DNA of 64,000 nt from NCBI RefSeq assembly GCF_030696665.1, contig NZ_JAUYRV010000046.1:310001-374000 (forward strand), given 5' to 3'. The translations under genes were made by a program, and so were the position numbers. Position 1 is the stretch's first letter. The number at the start of each line of letters is the position of its first letter. This document shows, piece after piece, positions 58,129-64,000 of this stretch. The notes under the pieces were generated by a model. That model did not search any database and had not been told where the DNA came from. It saw only the letters and a program-made list of their open reading frames with translations. The stretch is from Novosphingobium sp. Lineage in GTDB: Bacteria > Pseudomonadota > Alphaproteobacteria > Sphingomonadales > Sphingomonadaceae.

Positions 58129-58845
58129 ATGAGACCTTCCGGCCGTGCGCCCGATGAAATGCGCCCCATCACCATTGAAACCGGCTTCACCAAACATGCC
58201 GAAGGCTCCGTCCTGATCGGCTTTGGCGATACCAAGGTGCTCGTCACCGCCTCCATAGAAGAGCGCGTGCCGCCATTCCTGCGCGGCAAGGGCGAAGGCT
58301 GGGTCACCGCCGAATACTCGATGCTCCCCCGCGCCACCCACACGCGCGGCAGCCGTGAAGCGGCCAAGGGCAAGCAATCGGGCCGCACGCAGGAAATCCA
58401 GCGCCTGATCGGCCGCTCGTTGCGCTCGGTCACCGACATGAAGAAGCTGGGCGAACGCCAGATCACTTTGGATTGCGACGTGATCCAGGCCGACGGTGGC
58501 ACCCGCACCGCCTCGATCTCGGGCGCATGGGTCGCCCTGCGGCTTGCCGTGCAAGGCTTGCTGGCCAGCGGCGCGATCAAGGAAGACCCGCTGACCGAAA
58601 AGGTCGCGGCCATCTCCTGCGGCATCGTCAACGGCCAGCCGGTGCTTGACCTTGATTACATCGAGGACTCCTCGGCTGACGCCGACGCCAACTTCGTGCT
58701 GATCGAAGGCGGCAAGATCGCCGAAGCGCAGGCCACCGCCGAAGGCGCGACCTACGACGAAGAAGGCCTCCTGCGCCTCCTGCGCCTCGCCCGCATCGGC
58801 TGCAACGAAATCTTCGCCGCGCAGGAAAAGGCCGTTCGCGGATAA
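58129..58845 (+). CDS. rph: Ribonuclease PH
   Basis: This 238-residue phosphorolytic exoribonuclease trims tRNA 3' ends. Family motifs are [33 protein letters not shown] and RDLGRS-like [25 protein letters not shown] [14 protein letters not shown] is also present, with metal ligands in [10 protein letters not shown]. The ATG at 58129 has GAGGGA upstream and gives the standard length. It lies divergent to hrcA, a gene order conserved in alphaproteobacteria, and upstream of rdgB. Two palindromic repeats separate it from rdgB. Confidence 0.97.
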   Translation: MRPSGRAPDEMRPITIETGFTKHAEGSVLIGFGDTKVLVTASIEERVPPFLRGKGEGWVTAEYSMLPRATHTRGSREAAKGKQSGRTQEIQRLIGRSLRSVTDMKKLGERQITLDCDVIQADGGTRTASISGAWVALRLAVQGLLASGAIKEDPLTEKVAAISCGIVNGQPVLDLDYIEDSSADADANFVLIEGGKIAEAQATAEGATYDEEGLLRLLRLARIGCNEIFAAQEKAVRG

Positions 58846-58857
58846 GATGGAGGTTGT

Positions 58858-58883
58858 GCGCCCCCGCGAAAGCGGGGGCCTCC
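58858..58883. repeat. Palindromic intergenic repeat, family A, copy 3 (half element)
   Basis: A single arm, GCGCCCCCGCGAAAGCGGGGG with GCCTCC, follows rph. The mate arm is absent; instead a family B element lies 35 bases on. Confidence 0.8.
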
Positions 58884-58917
58884 CTCAACCCAGCGAAACT
58901 TCGGTTACCCCCTTCCT

Positions 58918-58989
58918 CGTCATTCCCGCGCAGGCGGGAATCCAGCATACGCCACGCCCGACTGGATTCCCGCCTGCGCGGGAATGACG
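58918..58989. repeat. Palindromic intergenic repeat, family B
   Basis: Two 28-base arms (starting CGTCATTCCCGCGCAGGCGG and ending GCGGGAATGACG) are exact reverse complements around a 16-base spacer. Each arm has its own small palindrome GCGCAGGCG-like core. No sequence drift is seen, so it is either recent or maintained. It lies between rph and rdgB. Confidence 0.92.
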
Positions 58990-59014
58990 AAAATGGGTGG
59001 GCAAAGGACCAACC

Positions 59015-59638
59015 ATGCCCCGCCTCAGCACCGGCAAACTCGTGATCGCCACGCACAACGCCGGAAAGCTCAAGGAAATCCAGGCCCTCCTCGCCCCCTA
59101 TGGCATCGAATGCCTGTCAGCGGGCGCACTCGGCCTGCCTGAGCCTGCCGAAACGGGCACGACCTTCATCGAAAACGCGCTGATCAAAGCCCAAGCCGCC
59201 GCCCAAGCCGCGCAAATCCCGGCCTTGGCGGACGATTCCGGTCTCTGCGTCGAAGCGTTGGGCGGAGCGCCCGGCGTCTACACCGCCGACTGGGCCGAGG
59301 CCGACGTGTTCGAAGGTGGCCCCCGCCGCGACTGGTACATGGCAATGGGCAAAGTCGAAGGCAAACTCGCCGAACTCGGCCCCGATACCCCACGCAACTG
59401 CCACTTCGCCTGCGTTCTAGCCATCGCATGGCCCAATGGGGAACACGCCGTCTACGAAGGCCGCGCACCCGGCACGCTGACGTGGCCCCCACGCGGCAAG
59501 TTGGGCTTCGGTTACGATCCGGTGTTCGTCCCGGTCGGCGATACGCGCACATTTGCGGAACTCGACCCTGCCGAAAAACACGCCATCAGCCACCGCGCCG
59601 ACGCCTTTGCCAAGCTGGTAGCGGACCAGTTCGCCTAA
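59015..59638 (+). CDS. rdgB: RdgB/HAM1-type XTP/dITP pyrophosphatase
   Basis: This 207-residue enzyme removes non-canonical purine nucleotides (dITP, XTP) from the pool. Motifs are THNAGKLKEI, GTTFIENALIKA, DDSGLCVEALGGAPGVYTA and KLGFGYDPVFVP. The final KHAISHRADAF is also present. The ATG at 59015 has AAAGGA seven bases upstream; an earlier start at 58997 lacks a better site. It follows rph and the two repeats, and precedes hemW across another repeat, the rph-rdgB-hemW order being common in alphaproteobacteria. Confidence 0.96.
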   Translation: MPRLSTGKLVIATHNAGKLKEIQALLAPYGIECLSAGALGLPEPAETGTTFIENALIKAQAAAQAAQIPALADDSGLCVEALGGAPGVYTADWAEADVFEGGPRRDWYMAMGKVEGKLAELGPDTPRNCHFACVLAIAWPNGEHAVYEGRAPGTLTWPPRGKLGFGYDPVFVPVGDTRTFAELDPAEKHAISHRADAFAKLVADQFA

Positions 59639-59658
59639 CCCCAAAATCCCAAGCCGCC

Positions 59659-59741
59659 GCTCCCCCGCGAAGGCGGGGGCCTCAGGCCCTTTACCGAACC
59701 TCAGCGTAAACCGCCTGAGGCCCCCGCCTTCGCGGGGGAGC
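59659..59741. repeat. Palindromic intergenic repeat, family A, copy 4
   Basis: Two 28-base arms (GCTCCCCCGCGAAGGCGGGG through CCTCAGG and its mate) are exact reverse complements around a 27-base spacer. It is the most regular family A copy, lies between rdgB and hemW and is read in the same direction by both. Confidence 0.92.
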
Positions 59742-59764
59742 AGATCGGTGCTAGAGGACAACCG

Positions 59765-60919
59765 ATGCAACCCCTAGCCCTCTACATCCACTGGCCGTTC
59801 TGCCTCGCAAAGTGCCCCTATTGCGACTTCAACAGCCACGTGCGCGAGCGGACCGATGTCGCAGCGTGGACCGCCGCGCTCCTCGCCGACATGCGCCATG
59901 AAGCACGATTGACACCGGGCCGCCCCCTCACTTCAATCTTCTTCGGCGGCGGCACGCCCTCGCTCATGCCCCCCGCGCTCGTCGAAGCGCTGCTGCGCGA
60001 GGCCGAGGCGCTGTGGGGCTTTGCGCCGGGTATCGAGATAACGCTTGAGGCCAATCCCAGCTCCGTCGAAGCCGCGAATTTCACCGCGCTGGCCTCTGCC
60101 GGGATCAACCGCGTCTCGCTCGGGCTGCAGGCGCTTGACGACAAGACATTGAAATTCCTCGGCCGCCTCCATGACGTCAGCGAAAGCCTTGCCGCGCTGG
60201 AACTTGCGCAGAAAACTTACGCGCGTGTCAGCTTCGACCTGATCTATGCCCGCCCGGAGCAGTCGGCGGAGCAGTGGGAAGCTGAACTGAAGCGCGCTTT
60301 AGGTTTCGGAACCGGGCACCTTTCGCTCTACCAATTGACCATCGAACCCGGCACCCGCTTCGCCACGCTCGTTCGCGAAGGCAAGTTGACCCCGCTTGAC
60401 GACGATGCCGGCGCAGACCTCTTCGCGCTCACCCGCGAACTGACCGCCGCCGCCGGTTTGCCCGCCTACGAAACAAGCAATCACGCCCGCCCCGGCGAGG
60501 AAAGCCGCCACAATCTGATCTACTGGCGCTATCAGGATTACATCGGCATCGGCCCCGGCGCGCATGGGCGCAGGCTGGGTGCAGCAACGGTGCGGCACAA
60601 GAAGCCCGAGAACTTCCTGCGCGCGGTGGCCGAGCAAGGACATGGCATTTCGGAGGAACGCTTGCTTCCCGTAAAGGAGCAGGCGACCGAGGCTTTGCTG
60701 ATGGGTTTGCGGCTGACCGAGGGCATCTCCCCCCCTGCCCTTGCCGCGCGCTTCGGCCTTTCCCAAGACGCGATGATCGACCGCAAGGCCTGCGAACGGC
60801 TCGGAACAATGGGGTTTCTGAAGTGCACCAAGATGCACCTAACCGTCACTGAAAAGGGTGCACCGCTGCTTGAAGCGCTGCTGGGTGACATCGTTTCGCA
60901 CCAACTGGTGAGTGCATGA
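59765..60919 (+). CDS. hemW: Radical SAM haem chaperone HemW
   Basis: This 384-residue radical SAM protein has the cluster motif CLAKCPYCDF near residue 15, followed by SAM-binding GGGTPS and the C-terminal HemN-like domain. HemW, formerly called an oxygen-independent coproporphyrinogen oxidase, binds haem and inserts it into target proteins. The cluster motif CxxxCxxC is followed directly by Asp-Phe, as in HemW. The ATG overlaps no neighbour; its stop overlaps the xerC start by 4 bases. The role in haem supply to respiratory enzymes is inferred from the family. Confidence 0.93.
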   Translation: MQPLALYIHWPFCLAKCPYCDFNSHVRERTDVAAWTAALLADMRHEARLTPGRPLTSIFFGGGTPSLMPPALVEALLREAEALWGFAPGIEITLEANPSSVEAANFTALASAGINRVSLGLQALDDKTLKFLGRLHDVSESLAALELAQKTYARVSFDLIYARPEQSAEQWEAELKRALGFGTGHLSLYQLTIEPGTRFATLVREGKLTPLDDDAGADLFALTRELTAAAGLPAYETSNHARPGEESRHNLIYWRYQDYIGIGPGAHGRRLGAATVRHKKPENFLRAVAEQGHGISEERLLPVKEQATEALLMGLRLTEGISPPALAARFGLSQDAMIDRKACERLGTMGFLKCTKMHLTVTEKGAPLLEALLGDIVSHQLVSA

Positions 60920-61809
60920 CGGCGGCCGAAATCCTCGAGGTCTACAACGCCCACCTCGCCCTCTCCCGCCGCCGCTCCCCCCACACCGTCCGCGCCTACG
61001 CCGCCACCGCTGCCCGAATCCTTCACGCGCTGGACGGCGAGTTGGATTGGGCAAGAGTGGCGCAGATCGACGCTGCCACCTTGCGCACCCATCTGGCTGA
61101 GCGGCGCGCTGATGGGCTTGGGAATGTTTCGGCGGCGCGGGAATTGTCGGCGCTGAAGACGTTCATTGCCTTTGCCAAGGAGCAGGCGGGCGATCTGGAT
61201 GCCAGCCGCCCGCGCCTGCGCGGCCCACGTGTGAAAAAGGGCCTTCCCCGCCCGATCACGCCGGATGAGGCTGTAAACCTTGCAGAAACCGTGGCCGACG
61301 ATGCCAGCGTGCCGTGGATTGCGGCGCGTGACCGGGCGGTATTGTTGCTCCTGTATGGTGCGGGAATGCGCATTGCCGAGGCGCTGGCCTTGCCAGCTTC
61401 GGTCCTGCCGCTGGGCGAAAGCGTGGTGATCATCGGCAAGGGCGGGCGGCAGCGCGTAGTGCCGCTTCTGCCCATCGTGCGTGAAGGCGTGGAGGATTAC
61501 GTGCGCCAGTGTCCGTGGCCGCTGGAGAAGACCAAGCCCTTGTTTCGCGGCGCAAAAGGTGGCCCTTTGGCGCAAGGCATGGTCCAACGCGCCGTAGCGC
61601 GGGCGCGCGTCGTGCTGGGCCTGCCCGCCACCGCCACGCCCCACGCGCTGCGGCATTCCTTCGCCACGCACCTGCTGGGCGCGGGCGCGGATTTGCGCAG
61701 TCTGCAGGAACTGCTGGGGCACGCCAGCCTGTCATCGACGCAGATTTATACGCAAGTCGATGCGGCTACGCTGCTCGACGTTTACCGCAACGCCCACCCG
61801 CGCGCCTGA
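60916..61809 (+). CDS. xerC: Tyrosine recombinase XerC
   Basis: This 297-residue site-specific recombinase resolves chromosome dimers at dif with XerD. It has an N-terminal SAM-like core-binding domain (about 1-95) and a catalytic domain with the full set: Arg in GAGMRIAEAL, Lys in GKGGRQRVVP, His-xx-Arg in HALRHSFATH, the second His in LLGHASL, and the Tyr in STQIYTQV. The start overlaps the hemW stop by 4 bases. Size and motifs point to a housekeeping Xer protein and not a phage integrase; no att-like sites flank it. It faces the histidine kinase gene with 2 bases between stops. Confidence 0.92.
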   Translation: MTAAEILEVYNAHLALSRRRSPHTVRAYAATAARILHALDGELDWARVAQIDAATLRTHLAERRADGLGNVSAARELSALKTFIAFAKEQAGDLDASRPRLRGPRVKKGLPRPITPDEAVNLAETVADDASVPWIAARDRAVLLLLYGAGMRIAEALALPASVLPLGESVVIIGKGGRQRVVPLLPIVREGVEDYVRQCPWPLEKTKPLFRGAKGGPLAQGMVQRAVARARVVLGLPATATPHALRHSFATHLLGAGADLRSLQELLGHASLSSTQIYTQVDAATLLDVYRNAHPRA

Positions 61810-61811
61810 CG

Positions 61812-63212
61812 TTACTTCCCCGTTGTCGCCGACCTTGGCAGCCTGAGGACTGAGAGCAAGCCTCCCAAGTCCTCGCTTTCCTTCAGGTCGACGCTACCGC
61901 CGTAGATCTCGGCCACATCGCGCACGATGGCGAGGCCGAGGCCGGTGCCGGGTTTGCCGGTGTCGAGCCGTGCGCCGCGATCGAAGATGCGGGTTCGGGC
62001 TTCTTCGGGGATGCCCATGCCATCGTCTTCCACCCAGATTTCGCAGAACTTGGGGTCGGTGGGCGCAGCATCGATCGTGATAAAGACCGAACCGCCGCCG
62101 TATTTGGCCGCGTTTTCAATGAGGTTGCCGAGGATTTCGTCCAAGTCCTGCCGCTCTATCGAGACTTCGGCGGTGCGGCTTCCGTCCATGTCCAAGCGGA
62201 CATTGGGATAGAGCCGCACGACCGCGCGCTCCACCGCCTGCGCGCTTTCCCACACTTGCGCGCGCGACAGGCCGACGGCGCGGCGGCCCACGGCGCGGGC
62301 GCGGGCGAGGTGGTGATCGACCTGGCGGCGCATGACGGCGGCTTCGCGGATCACCGTGTCGGCCAGATCATCGGCCTTGGCGGTGGCGGCGTTCATCACC
62401 ACTGTCAGCGGTGTTTTCAGCGCGTGAGCAAGGTTGCCCGCGTGGGTGCGCGCCTCTTCGGCCTGCCGTTCCGAATGTTCGAGCAGGGCGTTGAGTTCGG
62501 TCACCAGCGGCTGCACTTCCAGCGGCAGTGGGTCGGTGACGCGGCTTGCCTCGCCCTCCCGCATGCGCGCGATGGCGCGGCGCACGCGGCGCAAGGGGCC
62601 GAGGCCGTAGTAGGTCTGCAGGCCCGCCATGCCGACCAGCCCTGCCCCCAGTGCGAGGAACGACCAGATCAGGATCGAGCGGATGCGGCGAATCTGCGCG
62701 TCGATTTCGCCGCGACTGGCGCCGATCTGGAATTCCCACAACGTATTGCTGCCGGGCAGGATGACCGAGCGTTTGATCAGGCGCAGGCGCTCGCCATCGA
62801 ACTGGTCACTGTCTTCGATGAACGGCTCGACGTGGTTTTGATCGAGCGTGGTCTGCAGCGTGCGGTCCCACAGCGAGCGCGAGGGGAAATCATCGTGCCC
62901 CTGCCCCGAAATCTGCCAGTACAGGCCGCTGTTGGGTTCAAGGAAGCGCTGGTCGCCCAAGGGGCGGTTGAAATAGATCTCACCGTCAGGATCGACCTCG
63001 GCCGAGGCGACCATCGCGGTGAGCATGTATTCCAGTTGCTCGTCAAAATTGCGGGTAATCAACCCGGTCAGCGTCTGATCGAGCGCGAGGCCTCCGCCGA
63101 GCAGCAGCACGGTGATCCAGCCCGCCGCGATGAGCAGCATGCGCCGCGCCAGCGAACCGGTGTGCGGCGCTGGCTGCGGTTGCTGGGCGGGTTCAGGCCG
63201 TGGCGTGGGCAC
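61812..63212 (-). CDS. Two-component sensor histidine kinase
   Basis: This 466-residue membrane kinase has a short Pro/Gln-rich N-terminus, a first membrane helix (about 25-45), a periplasmic sensor loop (about 46-180) and a second membrane helix (about 185-205). A HAMP linker, HisKA domain (phospho-His in LAHALKTPL) and HATPase domain (N-box NLIENAAKYGG, G-boxes DDGMGIP and GTGLGLAI) follow. It resembles the PhoQ/QseC branch. The GTG at 63212 starts the longest frame; an ATG at 63140, MLLIAAGW, is a possible alternative. It lies downstream of the response regulator across repeat C copy 2. Signal unknown. Confidence 0.9.
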   Translation of the reverse strand: MPTPRPEPAQQPQPAPHTGSLARRMLLIAAGWITVLLLGGGLALDQTLTGLITRNFDEQLEYMLTAMVASAEVDPDGEIYFNRPLGDQRFLEPNSGLYWQISGQGHDDFPSRSLWDRTLQTTLDQNHVEPFIEDSDQFDGERLRLIKRSVILPGSNTLWEFQIGASRGEIDAQIRRIRSILIWSFLALGAGLVGMAGLQTYYGLGPLRRVRRAIARMREGEASRVTDPLPLEVQPLVTELNALLEHSERQAEEARTHAGNLAHALKTPLTVVMNAATAKADDLADTVIREAAVMRRQVDHHLARARAVGRRAVGLSRAQVWESAQAVERAVVRLYPNVRLDMDGSRTAEVSIERQDLDEILGNLIENAAKYGGGSVFITIDAAPTDPKFCEIWVEDDGMGIPEEARTRIFDRGARLDTGKPGTGLGLAIVRDVAEIYGGSVDLKESEDLGGLLSVLRLPRSATTGK

Positions 63213-63240
63213 AGGTTGTCCGTTGCCGGAGAGGTGGGGA

Positions 63241-63360
63241 AGCCCACCCCGCTGCGACTAACTTCGCTTGGCGCTCAGCAAGTCTCGCTCCCCTCCCGCA
63301 AGCGGGAGGGGTTGCCAGCTTATCTCCCCTCCCGCAAGCGGGAGGGGTTGGGGGTGGGTG
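63241..63360. repeat. Palindromic intergenic repeat, family C, copy 2 (between response regulator and kinase)
   Basis: It is the reverse-orientation partner of copy 1 at 13351-13475. It begins AGCCCACCCCGCTGCGACTA and ends in GGGGTTGGGGGTGGGTG. It contains two copies of CCCCTCCCGCAAGCGGGAGG instead of one of each type, so copies differ in the middle but match at the ends. Confidence 0.85.
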
Positions 63361-63391
63361 TGCGACGCTGGCGTGCAAAGGCGGCAGCCGA

Positions 63392-64000
63392 TCAGCCGCG
63401 ACCGGGGCCAGCCGGATCGTCGAGGCTGTAGCCAAGACCACGGATCGTGGTGATCACATCGGGGCCGAGCTTCTTGCGGATGCGTGTGACGAAGACTTCG
63501 ATCGTGTTCGAATCGCGGTCAAAATCCTGATCGTAGATGTGTTCGATCAGTTCGGTGCGGCTGACGACCTTGCCCTTGTGGTGGAGCAGATAGGACAGGA
63601 GCTTGTATTCCTGAGCGGTCAGCTTCACCGGCTCGCCATTCAGCGTAACGCGGCCCGAACGGGTATCCAGCCGCACGTCGCCTGCGGTCAGTTCGGACGA
63701 GGAATTGCCCGAAGCACGGCGGATCAGCGCGCGCAGGCGGGCGATCAGTTCTTCGGTCTGGAACGGCTTGGCAAGGTAATCATCGGCCCCGGCATCAAGG
63801 CCCGCCACCTTGTCCGACCATGAATCGCGCGCGGTGAGCACGAGAACGGGGAACTTGCGCCCCTCCTTGCGCCACATGCCCAGCACGGTCAGGCCGTCAA
63901 TCTCGGGCAGGCCGAGATCGAGCACGACCGCGTCATATTCCTCGGTGGAGCCCATGAAGTGCCCGTCTTCACCATCGACCGACAGATCGACGGCATAGCC
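63392..64000 (-). CDS. Two-component response regulator, OmpR/PhoB type, 5' end outside the window
   Basis: The frame is open to base 64000, so the N-terminus is missing. The remaining 203 residues cover most of the receiver domain, with the phospho-Asp in VVLDLGLP and Lys in LAKPF. A winged-helix DNA-binding domain (SRTELIEHIYDQDFDRDSNTIEVF, recognition helix region) completes it. The OmpR-family linker is short. It is the partner of the downstream kinase, transcribed ahead of it on the same strand. The frame begins with residues that suit the middle of a receiver domain rather than a true start, so an internal ATG at 63955 is not the start. Confidence 0.9.
   Translation of the reverse strand, partial: GYAVDLSVDGEDGHFMGSTEEYDAVVLDLGLPEIDGLTVLGMWRKEGRKFPVLVLTARDSWSDKVAGLDAGADDYLAKPFQTEELIARLRALIRRASGNSSSELTAGDVRLDTRSGRVTLNGEPVKLTAQEYKLLSYLLHHKGKVVSRTELIEHIYDQDFDRDSNTIEVFVTRIRKKLGPDVITTIRGLGYSLDDPAGPGRG

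Noticed and set aside
51541..59741. Repeats as a CRISPR array
   Set aside because: The repeat units are palindromic, of varied spacing and separated by genes; there are no regular spacers or cas genes.
60916..61809. Tyrosine recombinase as marker of a genomic island
   Set aside because: Size, complete Xer motifs, tight coupling to hemW and absence of flanking att-like repeats point to housekeeping XerC.

Overview
The window is a dense, GC-rich stretch of alphaproteobacterial chromosome. Gene content and signals point to the Sphingomonadales (a Novosphingobium- or Sphingopyxis-like organism). The evidence is two perfect alphaproteobacterial LexA boxes (GTTC-N7-GTTC), a heat-shock promoter of the alphaproteobacterial RpoH type before dnaK, a TipN-like polarity protein, a PrsK/PrsR exopolysaccharide regulatory pair, and a PrsR-linked sugar transferase. 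The genus is an inference; there is no rRNA here to fix it. There is no prophage, CRISPR array, insertion sequence or plasmid backbone. The clearest sign of transfer is one lower-GC gene inside the trp operon.

Layout. 1-7.2 kb: the end of an SGNH-type acyltransferase, tRNA-Arg(CCT), a glutaredoxin/nitrilase/DUF1178 operon, a small heat-shock protein, a Crp/Fnr regulator, and tpiA-secG-pyrG. 7.4-14.3 kb: a PpiD-like foldase runs into trpE, a GIY-YIG nuclease gene, trpG, trpD and trpC. 14.3-18.4 kb: a YbbA/YbbP-type ABC exporter with divergent tesA-like esterase. 18.6-21 kb: moaC, moeA and SOS-controlled lexA. 21-26.4 kb: comEC, gltX, gltA and a small membrane protein. 26.4-33.1 kb: an unusual cluster of a histidine-kinase-like protein without its phospho-histidine, a DUF2336-like protein, a nucleotidyltransferase-like membrane protein and an Hpt-like protein also without its histidine, divergent from the TipN-like gene. 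33.1-35.9 kb: a UdgX-type uracil-DNA glycosylase and its radical SAM partner behind a LexA box. 35.9-42.4 kb: metabolic and transport genes (hydrolase, PPOX, amino acid permease, panB, DUF475, CoA-transferase). 42.5-49 kb: TPR protein, PrsR, PrsK and sugar transferase. 49.2-61.8 kb: patatin-like protein, dnaJ/dnaK, copper chaperone, a putative metalloprotease, a glycine-zipper lipoprotein, grpE/hrcA, rph, rdgB, hemW and xerC. 61.8-64 kb: a two-component system cut by the window edge.

How the parts fit. Many neighbours overlap by ATGA, GTGA or TAATG, so operons are tight and probably translationally coupled. The heat-shock and chaperone genes (hsp20, dnaK, dnaJ, grpE, hrcA) are spread over several units. 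SOS control is visible at two places. Three families of palindromic intergenic repeats are scattered between genes, including inside the trp operon and inside the last two-component operon.

The most novel-looking observation is the 26.4-30.4 kb cluster: two phosphorelay-type proteins side by side have each lost the phosphorylated histidine while keeping the rest of the domain. This suggests a phosphotransfer-independent signalling module, possibly linked to polarity through the adjacent TipN-like gene. No stretch longer than 300 bases lacks a gene.
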